A stretch of 64,000 nucleotides of DNA from Sedimenticola hydrogenitrophicus (GCF_025175675.1 NZ_JANIOA010000001.1:62001-126000), one strand, 5' to 3'; shown: positions 7,768 through 17,585, numbered from the stretch's first letter. A program made the numbers and translations. The notes: a model not told the origin generated them from the sequence alone.

Positions 7768-7844
7768 GCCCCCGTAGCTCAGCTGGATAGAGCGCACCCC
7801 TCCTAAGGGTGAGGCCACACGTTCGAATCGTGTCGGGGGCGCCA
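7768..7844 (+). tRNA. tRNA-Arg (anticodon CCT)
   Basis: A 77-nt cloverleaf including the encoded CCA. The acceptor stem GCCCCCG pairs with CGGGGGC. The D arm is GCTC...GAGC, the anticodon stem CACCC/GGGTG encloses loop CTCCTAA (anticodon CCT, reading AGG), and the T arm ACACG-TTCGAAT-CGTGT is standard. It lies alone between the arsS-like gene and a small ORF on the other strand; no clear terminator follows. Confidence 0.97.
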
Positions 7845-7883
7845 TTTTCGTTCCACGCTCCGGAATAAGGACCCGAACAGGGG

Positions 7884-8213
7884 TCAATCTATTTCATCAT
7901 TGAGTAAACAGGGGATTGTGTTGTCCACCAACACGCCATTCAGGGGGAGTGAATCCGCTTCCATACTCACTTCGATGGCGGACGCCGGCACGCTGGCGGG
8001 GGATGGTTTTGGCCGCGCCCGCAGGCGTGCCAGAACCTCCGACAGGACACGCTCAAGTTCGGTATAGGCCCTAAGCTGGGCCAACTGGTAGTAACTGGTC
8101 TTTTTCTCGTTCAACAGTGCCAACCGGGCATCAAAATAGGCCACATCCGCTTCCAGCGAACTGACGGTGAGCCGCACCCACTTTTTCTTCTGTTTTTTTT
8201 CCGATTCCTGCAT
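7884..8213 (-). CDS. Small hypothetical protein with helical N-terminal half
   Basis: A 109-residue protein I do not recognise. Residues 1-12 are strongly basic (KKQKKKW). Residues about 15-70 (SSLEADVAYFDARLALLNEKK, then YTELERVLSEVLARLR) look like two charged amphipathic helices. The rest is Pro/Ala-rich and ends acidic. There is no signal peptide. The gene ends 39 bases from the tRNA on the opposite strand and starts after a weak AGG. It could be conserved within the lineage, but nothing points to a function. Confidence 0.5.
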   Translation of the reverse strand: MQESEKKQKKKWVRLTVSSLEADVAYFDARLALLNEKKTSYYQLAQLRAYTELERVLSEVLARLRARPKPSPASVPASAIEVSMEADSLPLNGVLVDNTIPCLLNDEID

Positions 8214-8273
8214 AAAAAGGCCTGATTAGCAATGAACGTCAGCTACGCGTACCGGACCGGAGCATCAGCACTC

Positions 8274-8352
8274 GTCATTCCCGCGAAGGCGGGAATCCAG
8301 GGTTTGCTGGTACCTCGAGTTGCGGCTGGATTCCGGCCTGCGCCGGAATGAC
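8274..8352. repeat. dRS3-like inverted repeat (family F9)
   Basis: The arms are GTCATTCCCGCGAAGGCGGG (left end) and CCGGCCTGCGCCGGAATGAC (right end), pairing as an inverted repeat. The left arm contains ATTCCC-N8-GGGAAT, the form of the widespread dRS3 repeat known from Neisseria and other proteobacteria. A second copy at 43415-43532 carries an R1 insertion. It lies in the gap upstream of sucA. Confidence 0.75.
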
Positions 8353-8650
8353 GAAACTTGGCTGACCTTTCTTTCTAATCAGGTAAAAAGGTGCCGCTTC
8401 CGGGGAAGATTCAAGGATTTTCGCCACACACTCCGAGAGTATAGCGCCCCGCCCGAATAAAACCCTAACTCCATGAATAAGTGTGATTTAGTTCAATGCG
8501 GGCAGTTTTACCACAATGTGCAGACGCACAAACTTCCAGGTTTTTTTGGACGATTATACTAATTATATAAAAACACTTTAAAAAAGTGCCTCTTATGCTA
8601 CTATCCACCTACTCGCTCTCCCAACCACAAATAATAGGCCGATCATCCAA
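8353..8650 (+). promoter_or_regulatory. AT-rich upstream region of sucAB
   Basis: After the F9 repeat the base composition turns clearly AT-rich (about 8535-8600: GGACGATTATACTAATTA and onward) and includes a small palindrome CACTTTAAAAAAGTG. This is where the sucA promoter should be, but no single -35/-10 pair is convincing. The leader has only a weak AGG about 12 bases before the ATG. Confidence 0.4.
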
Positions 8651-11512
8651 ATGAGCGCACTTTTGGAGTTGTTACGCACCACATCTGCCCTCTCCGGCGG
8701 TAATGCCGCCTTTATAGAGGATCTCTACGAACGCTATCTGCAGGACCCGAACAGTGTCGACCCTGCCTGGAGAGTGCGTTTCGACAGCATTATCAAGGAC
8801 TCGGCGAACGAAGCACCGGATATTGCACACGGCCCGGTGCGATCGAATTTTGCCCGTCTGGCACGGGAGAAGCGCCCGGCCTCACGACAGGCCGCCGAGC
8901 GCATGTCGCCGGGGGCCGCTGAAAAACAGGCGGCCGCACTGCGTCTGGTCAACGCCTGGCGTGTCCGTGGACATCAATATGCGACGCTGGACCCGCTGCG
9001 CCTGCGTGACGCCGAAGATGTACCCGACCTGGACCCCGCTTTCCACCGTCTCGGTGAAGCGGACATGGACACGGTATTCAATACCGGCTCACTGTTTGCG
9101 CCCGACCGCATGCCGTTGCGCGAGATCATCAGTTTCATAAAAGAGGTGTATGGCGGCAATATCGGCACCGAGTACATGCACATCACCGACACCCGGCAGA
9201 AGCGCTGGATCCAGAAACGGGTTGAAGGGTCCAAGGCCAGGGCGGACCTGAATTCGGACGACAAAAAGTGGCTGCTGACCCTGCTCACCGCGGCCGAGGG
9301 CCTGGAAAAATACCTGCACACCCGCTATGTCGGTCAAAAGCGTTTTTCCCTCGAGGGTGGCGAGTCCCTGATCCCGCTCCTGGATGAACTGATCCAGCGC
9401 GGCGGTCAGGACGGCATCCGCGAAGTGGCCATCGGCATGGCGCATCGCGGACGCCTCAGTGTGCTCACCAATATCCTGGGTAAGGCACCCGCCGAACTGT
9501 TTGAAGAGTTTGAAGGCAAGAAGACACCGGAGCGCTACAAGAGCTCCGGCGACGTAAAATACCACATGGGTTTCTCCACCGACATCGAGACCCCCAGCGG
9601 CTTCACCCACGTGGTACTCGGCTTCAACCCCTCGCATCTGGAGATCATCAGCCCGGTAATCGAGGGTTCCGTGCGCGCCAGACAACAGCGCCGCGAAGAC
9701 CGGGAAGGCGCCAAGGTGCTGCCCATCCTGATCCATGGTGACTCGGCCTTCGCCGGTCAGGGCGTGGTGATGGAGACCTTCCAGATGTCCCAGGCCCGCG
9801 GCTACAGCACGGGTGGTTCGATCCATATCGTAATCAACAACCAGGTCGGTTTCACCACCAGCAACCCGCTGGATACCCGTTCCACCCTCTACTGTACCGA
9901 TGTGGCCAAGATGGTGCAGGCGCCGATCTTCCATGTGAACGGAGACGATCCCGAGGCGGTGATTTTTGTCACCCGCCTGGCCATGGATTATCGTCAGCGC
10001 TTCCACAAGGATGTAATCATCGATTTGATCTGCTACCGCCGCCATGGGCACAACGAGGCCGATGAGCCGGCGGTGACCCAGCCGATGATGTACCAGAAGA
10101 TCCGGCGGCTGCCGACCACCCGGTCAAACTATTCCGATCAGCTGATCTCGGAAGGCATCGTCACCCCCGAGCAGAGCCGGGACATGGTGGAGGATTACCG
10201 CTCCTCGCTGGAACAGAACTCCAGGGTCGCCCGCCCGACCCTGACCGACCTGAACTACCCGTATCATGTCAACTGGGCGCCCTACCAGCATATCGACTGG
10301 GAACACCCGGCCGACACCACCATCAGCCAGGAAAAACTGGCACGGCTCGCCAGCCGGCTGCTGGCGGTACCGGAGAGCTTCGAACTCCACCCCCGCGTCA
10401 ACAAGCTGATCGAAGGACGCCGCAAGATGGCCACGGGTGATCAGCTGGTGGACTGGGGTTTCGGTGAGTGCCTGGCCTACGCCTCGCTGGTTGATGAAGC
10501 CATACCGGTGCGGCTCTCCGGTCAGGATTGCGGCCGCGGCACTTTCTCCCACCGCCACGCGGTACTGCACAATCAGCTGACCGGCGAGGGCCACACGCCA
10601 CTGCAGCACATCTCCGAAGAGCAGGCCAATTTCCTGGTAATCGATTCACTGCTCTCGGAAGAGGCGGTGCTCGGCTTTGAGTATGGCTACGCCACCACCG
10701 AACCCAAGGCCCTGACCATCTGGGAGGCGCAGTTTGGTGACTTCGCCAACGGCGCCCAGGTGGTGATCGATCAGTTCATCAGCTCCGGCGGTGCCAAGTG
10801 GGGGCTCTATTGCGGCCTGGTGATGTTGCTGCCCCACGGCTATGAGGGCCAGGGCGCGGAACACTCCTCCGCCAGACTGGAGCGTTACCTGCAACTCTGT
10901 GCGGAACATAACATGCAGGTCTGTGTACCGACCACACCCGCCCAGGTATTCCACATGCTGCGCCGGCAGATGCTGCGGCCGATGCGAAAACCCCTGATTG
11001 TGATGTCACCGAAAAGCCTGCTGCGTCACCGTCTGGCCACCTCGGCACTGGATGAGTTTACCAAGGGCGAGTTCCAGCCTGTCATCGGCGAAATCGACGA
11101 TCTCGACCCGAATGAGGTGGAGCATATCGTGGTCTGCTCCGGCAAGGTCTATTACGAACTGCTGGAGGCGCGTCGCGCGCGGGGAGTGCGCAACGTCGCC
11201 ATCATCCGTCTCGAGCAGCTGTATCCGTTTCCGCGCGAGATATTCGACGTCATAATCGACCAGTACCCCCAGGTCGACCGGATCATCTGGTGTCAGGAAG
11301 AGCCACAGAACCAGGGTGCCTGGGATCAGATCAAGCACCGATTCCATACCCTGCTCGACAAGGGTAAACACCTTTATTACGTAGGGCGGCCAGCCGCTGC
11401 CGCGCCTGCTGTCGGGTACTACCCGATTCACGTCCAACAACAAGAGACCCTGATCGATGAAGCCCTTACCGGCAACATCAATCCCTCAATGAACCGAAGG
11501 ATGCCTGCATAA
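8651..11512 (+). CDS. sucA: 2-oxoglutarate dehydrogenase E1 component
   Basis: A 953-residue ThDP enzyme (E. coli SucA is 933) that decarboxylates 2-oxoglutarate in the TCA cycle and passes the succinyl group to the lipoyl E2. The N-terminal segment LLRTTSALSGGNAAFIEDLY resembles the E2/E3-interacting region of OdhA/SucA. GMAHRGRLSVL, IHGDSAFAGQGVV and HVNGDDPEAV form the ThDP site, and the C-terminal pyrimidine-binding domain contains LLPHGYEGQGAEHSSARLER. The stop is immediately followed by the sucB ATG. No sdh genes precede it and no lpd follows, so the E3 subunit must be encoded elsewhere. Confidence 0.97.
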   Translation: MSALLELLRTTSALSGGNAAFIEDLYERYLQDPNSVDPAWRVRFDSIIKDSANEAPDIAHGPVRSNFARLAREKRPASRQAAERMSPGAAEKQAAALRLVNAWRVRGHQYATLDPLRLRDAEDVPDLDPAFHRLGEADMDTVFNTGSLFAPDRMPLREIISFIKEVYGGNIGTEYMHITDTRQKRWIQKRVEGSKARADLNSDDKKWLLTLLTAAEGLEKYLHTRYVGQKRFSLEGGESLIPLLDELIQRGGQDGIREVAIGMAHRGRLSVLTNILGKAPAELFEEFEGKKTPERYKSSGDVKYHMGFSTDIETPSGFTHVVLGFNPSHLEIISPVIEGSVRARQQRREDREGAKVLPILIHGDSAFAGQGVVMETFQMSQARGYSTGGSIHIVINNQVGFTTSNPLDTRSTLYCTDVAKMVQAPIFHVNGDDPEAVIFVTRLAMDYRQRFHKDVIIDLICYRRHGHNEADEPAVTQPMMYQKIRRLPTTRSNYSDQLISEGIVTPEQSRDMVEDYRSSLEQNSRVARPTLTDLNYPYHVNWAPYQHIDWEHPADTTISQEKLARLASRLLAVPESFELHPRVNKLIEGRRKMATGDQLVDWGFGECLAYASLVDEAIPVRLSGQDCGRGTFSHRHAVLHNQLTGEGHTPLQHISEEQANFLVIDSLLSEEAVLGFEYGYATTEPKALTIWEAQFGDFANGAQVVIDQFISSGGAKWGLYCGLVMLLPHGYEGQGAEHSSARLERYLQLCAEHNMQVCVPTTPAQVFHMLRRQMLRPMRKPLIVMSPKSLLRHRLATSALDEFTKGEFQPVIGEIDDLDPNEVEHIVVCSGKVYYELLEARRARGVRNVAIIRLEQLYPFPREIFDVIIDQYPQVDRIIWCQEEPQNQGAWDQIKHRFHTLLDKGKHLYYVGRPAAAAPAVGYYPIHVQQQETLIDEALTGNINPSMNRRMPA

Positions 11513-12718
11513 ATGAGTACTAATGTATCTGTACCGGCGCTGCCGGAATCTGTCGCCGATGCCACCATTCTTGCCTGGCACAAAAAGCCGGGCGATGCCG
11601 TGTCACGTGACGAGAACCTCGTGGACCTGGAGACCGACAAGGTTGTGCTGGAAGTACCCTCCCCGATCGACGGAATACTCGGCTCCATCAGTGCGGCGGA
11701 GGGCGACACCGTGCAGGCAGGCGATCTGCTGACGATTATTCAGGAAGGCGGTGCAGCGCAGGCCCAGGCAGCGACAGCGGCACCCGCCACGCTCGAAGCG
11801 GCTACCGATGAAGAACCGGTACTGACCCCGGCGGTACGCCGGCTGGTTAAAGAGAAGGGTATCGACCCCAAGGATGTCGTCGGCACCGGTAAAGACGGCC
11901 GCATCCTCAAGACCGATGTCACCGCCTATATTGAAAGCCTGGAGGCAGCCGCCAGCAAGTCGGCGGCACAGCAGAGCACCCGGGAGAGCGAGATCACCCA
12001 GACCGGCATCGAGGGCGACCGCCCAGAACAGCGCGTACCGATGACCCGCCTGCGGGCGCGCATCGCGGAACGTCTGCTGGAGGCACAACAGAATGCCGCC
12101 ATCCTGACTACCTTCAACGAAGTGGATCTGCAGGCGATCAACGATCTGCGTAAAAACTACAAGGACAAGTTCGAGAAAGAGCATGAAGTGAAGCTCGGCT
12201 TCATGTCCTTCTTCATCAAGGCCTCCGTCGAGGCGCTGAAACAGTTCCCGGCGGTCAACGCCTCCGTGGACGGCAAGGACATCATCTACCACGGTTATTA
12301 CGATATCGGTATCGCCGTCGGCTCACCCCGCGGCCTGGTGGTGCCCATCCTGCGCGATGCCGATCAACTCGGCTTCGCCGACACCGAGAAGGCGGTGCGG
12401 GATTTCGGCAAGAAGGCCAACGATGGCTCACTCACCTATGAGGAACTGACCGGCGGCACTTTCACCATCTCCAACGGCGGCGTATTCGGTTCCATGCTCT
12501 CGACGCCGATCCTGAACCCGCCGCAGAGCGCCATCCTGGGCATGCACACCATTCAGCAGCGCCCGATGGTGATCAATGGCGAGATCAAGATCCGCCCGAT
12601 GATGTACCTGGCCCTCTCCTATGACCATCGTATTATCGATGGCCGCGAAGCGGTGCAGTTCCTGGTGACCATCAAGAACATGCTGGAAGACCCCACCCGC
12701 CTGCTGCTGCAAGTCTAG
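11513..12718 (+). CDS. sucB: Dihydrolipoyllysine-residue succinyltransferase (E2 of the 2-oxoglutarate dehydrogenase complex)
   Basis: A 401-residue E2 core protein (E. coli 405). Domains in order: a lipoyl domain (1-77) with the modified Lys in [10 protein letters not shown]; an Ala-rich linker; the E1/E3-binding domain (about 102-140, [19 protein letters not shown]); a second linker; and the catalytic domain (about 170-401) with [14 protein letters not shown] carrying the catalytic His/Asp. It begins at the base after the sucA stop, so translation is probably coupled. A strong intrinsic terminator follows, marking the end of a two-gene operon. Confidence 0.97.
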   Translation: MSTNVSVPALPESVADATILAWHKKPGDAVSRDENLVDLETDKVVLEVPSPIDGILGSISAAEGDTVQAGDLLTIIQEGGAAQAQAATAAPATLEAATDEEPVLTPAVRRLVKEKGIDPKDVVGTGKDGRILKTDVTAYIESLEAAASKSAAQQSTRESEITQTGIEGDRPEQRVPMTRLRARIAERLLEAQQNAAILTTFNEVDLQAINDLRKNYKDKFEKEHEVKLGFMSFFIKASVEALKQFPAVNASVDGKDIIYHGYYDIGIAVGSPRGLVVPILRDADQLGFADTEKAVRDFGKKANDGSLTYEELTGGTFTISNGGVFGSMLSTPILNPPQSAILGMHTIQQRPMVINGEIKIRPMMYLALSYDHRIIDGREAVQFLVTIKNMLEDPTRLLLQV

Positions 12719-12746
12719 GAGCCTGTCCCGATACGGGCGGAACAAG

Positions 12747-12782
12747 AGCCGGAGTCCCCGCATGGGGGCTCCGGTTTTTTTT
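12747..12782 (+). terminator. Rho-independent terminator of sucAB
   Basis: The stem AGCCGGAGTCCCC/GGGGGCTCCGG with a GCAT loop is followed directly by a run of eight T. It lies 29 bases after the sucB stop and is the clearest intrinsic terminator in the window. Confidence 0.92.
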
Positions 12783-12834
12783 ACCCGGATGTTTTCCGGA
12801 TTCGCACTGATCCCACCTGACTCCGAAAACCGAT

Positions 12835-12882
12835 CATAGGGCGCCCCATGGGCGCCGTCGGCGGGCACGGCCCGCCCTATGG
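12835..12882. repeat. F6 palindromic repeat
   Basis: ATAGGGCGCCCCATGGGCGCC ... GGGCACGGCCCGCCCTATGG, with ATAGGGCG/CGCCCTAT outer arms and an internal GGCGCCCATGGGGCGCC-like hairpin. It is the best-preserved of the three F6 copies (others at 2710-2756 and 5173-5219). It occupies the sucB / Na-Pi transporter gap; the rest of that gap (12883-13102) shows no gene or clear promoter. Confidence 0.7.
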
Positions 12883-13102
12883 TTCCCGAACATCGCTGGC
12901 GTAGCATGACCATGGGTCTCGGGGCTTCATGCGTGTGCACGATGATGTTGGGGTTCGTTCCTCACCCTAACAGACTTGCACCGATCTCGCTTGACCCCAG
13001 TTGTCCGCTGTACGCGGCGCGCCCCTGGATCCGTTTGCGGCTATACTCCCCCCATCGCGTTGGCAAATAATAAACAAATTCAACGGTCGTGCCTGGCAGT
13101 CC

Positions 13103-14923
13103 ATGCTGAAAAAAACAGTGCTTCCCACCATTTTCGTCATCCTCGCCTATGGGTTCTGGTTGAGCGATGATTTCAGGGAGATATCCGCCGGCATCGCCAT
13201 CTTCATGTTCGGCATGTTGTCCCTCGAACAGGGTTTCCGTAACTTTACCGGCGGCATGCTGGAACGGCTGATCGACAGAACCACCTCCAGCCGCTGGAGA
13301 AGCCTCACCCTCGGTATTGTCGCGACTTCCATCATGCAGTCCAGTTCGCTGGTGTCGGTGATTACCATCTCCTTTCTCAGCGCCGGCCTGCTGACCCTGA
13401 TTGCCGGCATCGGCATCATCTTCGGCGCCAATCTCGGCACCACCACCGGCGCCTGGCTGATCGCCGGATTCGGACTGAAGGTAAATATCGCCGCCTATGC
13501 CATGCCGATCCTGGTATTCGGCGTGCTGCTGCTGTTCCAGAAGGCGAAAAATCTCAACGGATTGGGCTATATCCTGCTCGGTCTCGGCTTCCTGTTTCTG
13601 GGCATCCATTATATGAAGGAGGGCTTCGAGGCGTTCAAGGAGACGCTCGATCTCGCCGAATATGCGGTCAGGGGTTATCCGGGCCTGCTCCTGTTTACCC
13701 TGATCGGTGCCCTCGCCACCTTCGTCATGCAGTCCAGTCACGCCACCCTGGTACTGATCATTACCGCCCTGGCGGCCCAGCAGATCAGCTATGAGAATGC
13801 CCTGGCACTGGCCATCGGCGCCAACATCGGCACCACCATCACCGCCATGCTCGGTGCGATCAGCGCCAATGCCCAGGGCCGGCGCCTGGCCGGGGCGCAC
13901 CTGCTGTTCAACCTGATCACCGCCCTGATCGCCATCCTGTTTATCCATCAATTGAGCGCTGCCGTTGATGAGATCAGCCGGCTGAGCGGTATCCGCGACG
14001 ACGATTACACCCTGAAGCTGGCCGTCTTCCATACCCTGTTCAACCTGATCGGCGTGCTGGTCATGACACCGCTGATGGGCCCGCTGGTGGCACTGCTCAA
14101 CAGAACGATCAAGGAGAAAAAACCGGAGATCGACCAACCGAAATACCTGACGGATTCCGCCATCGATTTCCCGGAAACCGCCGTCAAGGCGGTGCTGCAG
14201 GAGTCACTGCATGTCTATGACAATGCCCAGGGCATCCTGATCCACGCCCTGGGTTTCAGGAGACCGGAGGTGCTCTCCACGCTGAACCTGCTGGAGCTGG
14301 CCGAAGCGCAGAACAAGCTGACCCGACTGGATATCGACGCGGCCTATGAGCGCAGCATCAAGGGCCTCTACAGCGAGATCGTCGCCTTTATCAGTCGGGC
14401 CGATTTCTCCTGGCAAATGGAACAGTCCGCCGATCTGCATCACCTGCGCGAGGCCAACCAGCAGGTAGTGGAGGCGATCAAGGATGTTAAGCATCTGCAG
14501 AAGAACATGGTCCGCTTCATCAATTCAGGCAACCGGCCGATGCGTCAAGCCTACGACCAGTTGCGCAGCCAACTCGCCGTCATCATCCGTAAACTTGAAG
14601 AGATTAGGCTGACCGATACCAGTGATACCGCCATCCTCTCGCTGGATGCCCTGAAACTGATGATCAAACAGACGCATGAGGCGTTCTACCTGTCGCTGAT
14701 CGAGATGATACGAAATCACCGGATCATGCCGGAGATGGGCACCTCGCTGATGAACGACAGTAACTACAGCTACAGTATCGCCATGAATCTGGTACGCGCG
14801 GCCCAGACCCTGTTTGTCTCCGGCCCAAGGGACCTGGCACAGGCGGTTCGCACCATTGCCCTGGATGATAATGAACTCCAGGCGGTATCCGACCAGCACC
14901 AGGTCAAGGAATCCGGGCAATAA
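13103..14923 (+). CDS. Na/Pi cotransporter family protein with PhoU-like C-terminal domain
   Basis: A 606-residue membrane protein. Two inverted Na/Pi-cotransporter repeats (PF02690) are marked by TSIMQSSSLVSVITISF (about 71-87) and ALATFVMQSSHATLVLIITA, each followed by a FGANLGTTTGAW / IGANIGTTITAM segment: the QSS signature of the NptA/SLC34-like family. Roughly eight membrane segments precede a cytoplasmic helical C-terminal half (about 340-606) with PhoU-like character. ATG 13103 is chosen over one 102 bases upstream because the first hydrophobic segment starts directly after it and the upstream part is repeat-like. The likely role is sodium-coupled phosphate transport or its regulation. 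An F4 element starts exactly at the stop codon. Confidence 0.85.
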   Translation: MLKKTVLPTIFVILAYGFWLSDDFREISAGIAIFMFGMLSLEQGFRNFTGGMLERLIDRTTSSRWRSLTLGIVATSIMQSSSLVSVITISFLSAGLLTLIAGIGIIFGANLGTTTGAWLIAGFGLKVNIAAYAMPILVFGVLLLFQKAKNLNGLGYILLGLGFLFLGIHYMKEGFEAFKETLDLAEYAVRGYPGLLLFTLIGALATFVMQSSHATLVLIITALAAQQISYENALALAIGANIGTTITAMLGAISANAQGRRLAGAHLLFNLITALIAILFIHQLSAAVDEISRLSGIRDDDYTLKLAVFHTLFNLIGVLVMTPLMGPLVALLNRTIKEKKPEIDQPKYLTDSAIDFPETAVKAVLQESLHVYDNAQGILIHALGFRRPEVLSTLNLLELAEAQNKLTRLDIDAAYERSIKGLYSEIVAFISRADFSWQMEQSADLHHLREANQQVVEAIKDVKHLQKNMVRFINSGNRPMRQAYDQLRSQLAVIIRKLEEIRLTDTSDTAILSLDALKLMIKQTHEAFYLSLIEMIRNHRIMPEMGTSLMNDSNYSYSIAMNLVRAAQTLFVSGPRDLAQAVRTIALDDNELQAVSDQHQVKESGQ

Positions 14924-15099
14924 GGATCTGGAAAGAAATAACTGCCGCATATTGCGCCGGGCTTTCTCTTAACTTCAAGGGGCGTTTGCCTTCAAGGCAC
15001 GGCAAGGCGCGCATAGTCGTTCTATGTAAGTCTTGCCGTAACGTAGAAGGCGGACGAAAAGACCAGCAAGATACGGTAGTTATTTATAGACAGATCCTA
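14921..15099. repeat. F4 MITE-like element abutting the transporter stop codon
   Basis: The ends GGATCTGGAAAGAAATAACT and (reverse complement of the right end) GGATCTGTCTATAAATAACT form terminal inverted repeats. The body contains two long arms around GGCACGGCAAGGCGCGC. It is flanked on both sides by TAA; the left TAA (14921-14923) is the stop codon of the preceding gene. The related copy at 62589-62751 is in the opposite orientation. No ORF is encoded, so any movement would need a transposase in trans. Confidence 0.8.
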
Positions 15100-15127
15100 A
15101 ACCCTCGATCACCGGGAACAGCATCAG

Positions 15128-15370
15128 ATGAAACGGAAAAAGCTTTTACAGAAACTGGCGGATTACCTCAGCCTCGATCAACGCAGCCTGCGCAACAAGC
15201 GGGCAAAGATGAAGCAGGTGCTGAAACAGCTACGGGAGAAGGAGCGAAAACTGAAGAAGCACCTGGGGCATGAACAGGATCCGTCCCGGCAGCAGCAACT
15301 GTCACGGGAACTGGACATTTTGCGGGCACAACGCCACAAAGGCATCAACGTACTCAGGGATCTGAAATAG
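15128..15370 (+). CDS. Small basic coiled-coil protein, function unknown
   Basis: An 80-residue, Lys/Arg-rich, almost wholly helical protein (KKLLQKLADYLSLDQRSL, then KQVLKQLREKERKLKKHL with heptad spacing). There is no membrane segment or signal peptide. It lies between the F4 element and the fumarase gene and has a modest purine-rich sequence (GGAACAG) before its ATG. The early LADYLSLD stretch and coiled coil are reminiscent of small conserved gammaproteobacterial proteins, but I do not recognise the family. It is likely real given the strong amphipathic pattern. Confidence 0.6.
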   Translation: MKRKKLLQKLADYLSLDQRSLRNKRAKMKQVLKQLREKERKLKKHLGHEQDPSRQQQLSRELDILRAQRHKGINVLRDLK

Positions 15371-15478
15371 GCCAACAGTCATTTGGACAGTCGTCCATTT
15401 TTAAACTGATTTCTCCCCCTCCCAAGCCAATCAAAGGTATAATGGCGCCTCAGATAACCACCTCATCTGGGAACAACC

Positions 15479-16987
15479 ATGACCACAATCAAGCAAGACG
15501 ATCTCATCCAGAGCATCGCGGATGCCCTGCAGTACATCTCCTACTACCACCCGGCGGATTACATCAAGGCGTTGACCGGTGCCTGGGAGAAGGAGGAGTC
15601 GCCGGCGGCCAAGGACGCCATGGCCCAGATCCTGGTCAACTCAAGAATGTGCGCCGAGGGGCATCGCCCCATCTGTCAAGACACCGGCATGGTGACCGCC
15701 ATGCTCAAGGTGGGCATGGAGGTGCGCTGGGACGCCGGTATGAGCCTGGAGGAGATGGTCAACGAGGGTGTGCGCCAGGGCTACAACAATCCGGACAACG
15801 TACTGCGCGCCTCGGTGGTGAGTGACCCCGCCGGCACACGTCTCAACACCCGCGACAACACCCCGGCGGTGATCCATACCCGGATCGTGCCCGGCGACAA
15901 GCTGGAGATCAGCCTGGCCGCCAAGGGCGGCGGCTCGGAGAACAAGAGCAAGTTCACCGTGCTCAACCCCTCGGGCAGCCTGGTGGACTGGGTACTGAAC
16001 ACGGTACCCACCATGGGCGCCGGCTGGTGCCCCCCCGGCATACTCGGCATCGGCATCGGCGGCTCGGCCGAGAAGGCGATGCTGCTGGCCAAGGAGTCGC
16101 TGATGGAACATATCGACATCCACGAATTGATGGCGCGCGGCCCCGCCAACCGGGTCGAGGAGTTGCGCCTGGAGCTGTTCGAGAAGGTCAATGCCCTGGG
16201 CATCGGCGCCCAGGGCCTGGGCGGCCTGACCACCGTCCTGGACGTAAAGATTCGCGACTACCCGACCCATGCCGCCTCGCTGCCGGTGGCCATGATCCCC
16301 AACTGTGCCGCCACCCGTCACGTCGAGTTCACCCTGGACGGCAGCGGCCCCGCCGTACTGGCACCGCCGAAGAGCTCGGACTGGCCCGAGATCAGCCTGG
16401 CCGGCGGCGCCGGCGCCCGCCGCGTCAACATCGACGGCATCACCAGGGAGGAGATCGCCAGCTGGAAACCCGGCGAGAGCCTGCTGCTCTCGGGCAAGCT
16501 GCTGACCGGCCGGGATGCGGCCCACAAGCGGATCCAGGACATGCTGGCCAGGGGGGAGCCGCTGCCGGACGGGGTCGATTTCAACAACCGCTTTATCTAC
16601 TACGTCGGTCCGGTCGATCCGGTGGGCGACGAAGTGGTGGGACCGGCCGGCCCCACCACCTCCACCCGCATGGACCCGTTCACCGAGATGATGCTGGGTG
16701 AAACCGGACTGATCGGCATGGTCGGCAAGGCCGAACGCGGCCCGGCGGCCATCGAGTCGATCAAGAAACACGGTGCAGTCTACCTGATGGCGGTGGGCGG
16801 TGCCGCGTTCCTGGTATCCAAGTCGATCCGCGCCTCGCGCATGGTGGCGTTCGAGGACCTGGGCATGGAGGCGATCCGCGAGTTCGAGGTGGAGGACATG
16901 CCGGTGACCGTGGCCGTGGACAGCCAGGGCACCTCGGTGCACCAGACCGGACCGGCCGAGTGGCGGGTAAAGATCGCCGAGCGCTGA
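15479..16987 (+). CDS. fumA: Fumarate hydratase, class I ([4Fe-4S], oxygen-sensitive)
   Basis: A 502-residue class I fumarase interconverting fumarate and malate. The three cluster cysteines are visible in PICQDTGM, GAGWCPPGILG and MIPNCAATRH. The alpha-type half is N-terminal and the beta-type half (from about 300) carries the swivelling domain with GPTTSTRMDPF and MGKAERG-like GMVGKAERG. The length suits the single-chain FumA/FumB type. It has its own leader (GGGAACAACC-ATG) and no partner genes. With sucAB nearby it supports an oxidative TCA cycle, although the enzyme is oxygen-labile. Confidence 0.95.
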   Translation: MTTIKQDDLIQSIADALQYISYYHPADYIKALTGAWEKEESPAAKDAMAQILVNSRMCAEGHRPICQDTGMVTAMLKVGMEVRWDAGMSLEEMVNEGVRQGYNNPDNVLRASVVSDPAGTRLNTRDNTPAVIHTRIVPGDKLEISLAAKGGGSENKSKFTVLNPSGSLVDWVLNTVPTMGAGWCPPGILGIGIGGSAEKAMLLAKESLMEHIDIHELMARGPANRVEELRLELFEKVNALGIGAQGLGGLTTVLDVKIRDYPTHAASLPVAMIPNCAATRHVEFTLDGSGPAVLAPPKSSDWPEISLAGGAGARRVNIDGITREEIASWKPGESLLLSGKLLTGRDAAHKRIQDMLARGEPLPDGVDFNNRFIYYVGPVDPVGDEVVGPAGPTTSTRMDPFTEMMLGETGLIGMVGKAERGPAAIESIKKHGAVYLMAVGGAAFLVSKSIRASRMVAFEDLGMEAIREFEVEDMPVTVAVDSQGTSVHQTGPAEWRVKIAER

Positions 16988-17110
16988 ACACGCAGACCAA
17001 CAAGACACTTCGAGTGGGCACGCTTTTTGTGCCCACCCGAAGCCACTCCCATGAGGTCGCCGGGAGAAACCGGTCAAGTTGCCAGTTTCTACCAGACCGG
17101 AAAACTCACC

Positions 17111-17353
17111 TCACCCTTGCAGGGTTTGCCACTGCTCCCGGGTGTAGGTCTTGATCGACAGGGCGTGCAGTTCATCGCTCTCCAGTTGCACCTTGACCGT
17201 GGCCATCACCATGCGCTGCTTCTGGATTGGGCTCTTGCCCTCGAACTCCTCGCTGATCACCACCGCCTCGAAATGCCGACCGTCGCCGGTCACTACCGCC
17301 TGACACCCGGGCAGGCCGGACTCGATCAGTTTTGCAATCGCTTCAATTTCCAT
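17111..17353 (-). CDS. BolA/IbaG-like protein
   Basis: An 80-residue BolA-family protein of the IbaG/YrbA type, which binds [2Fe-2S] clusters together with monothiol glutaredoxins. It shows VTGDGRHFEAVVISEEFEGKS, then KQRMVMATVK and a final LHALSIKTYTREQW, where the conserved His near the C terminus is the family signature. ATG 17353 is preferred over an in-frame start 33 bases upstream because AGGAAG lies just before it. It is the last gene of a minus-strand series from pssA downward, but a repeat separates it from prfC. Confidence 0.88.
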   Translation of the reverse strand: MEIEAIAKLIESGLPGCQAVVTGDGRHFEAVVISEEFEGKSPIQKQRMVMATVKVQLESDELHALSIKTYTREQWQTLQG

Positions 17354-17482
17354 TACTGCTTCCTCGAAAGAATTTAGGCCGATCATAGCGCATCGGATCA
17401 GCCGGTTTAATAGTGGCCTGGCGGGTATATTCCCTCCAACCCAATGGTTCGATCAATCGCCCGACAACACGCAAATATACGC

Positions 17483-17553
17483 AGGGGTCGGAGTCAAGTC
17501 GCGCACCGGCAGCGGGACATGCTTCCGGGTCCGAGCGGCTTGACTCCGACCCC
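17483..17553. repeat. F8 palindrome (GGGGTCGGAGTCA type)
   Basis: AGGGGTCGGAGTCAAG at the left and CTTGACTCCGACCCCT at the right are perfect inverted arms around a GC-rich loop. The same arms occur at 28139-28218. This arm sequence resembles REP-type palindromes associated with RAYT transposases; no such gene is in the window. It lies just beyond the prfC stop. Confidence 0.75.
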
Positions 17554-17585
17554 TTCCCGCCGACCTCGGCGACCCCTCCAGTTGT

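Noticed and set aside
15641-17077. 478-codon ORF antisense to fumA
   Set aside because: The sense strand encodes a complete fumarase with all motifs. The antisense frame is a by-product of GC-rich codon use, with His/Gly/Gln-rich translation and no recognisable motif.
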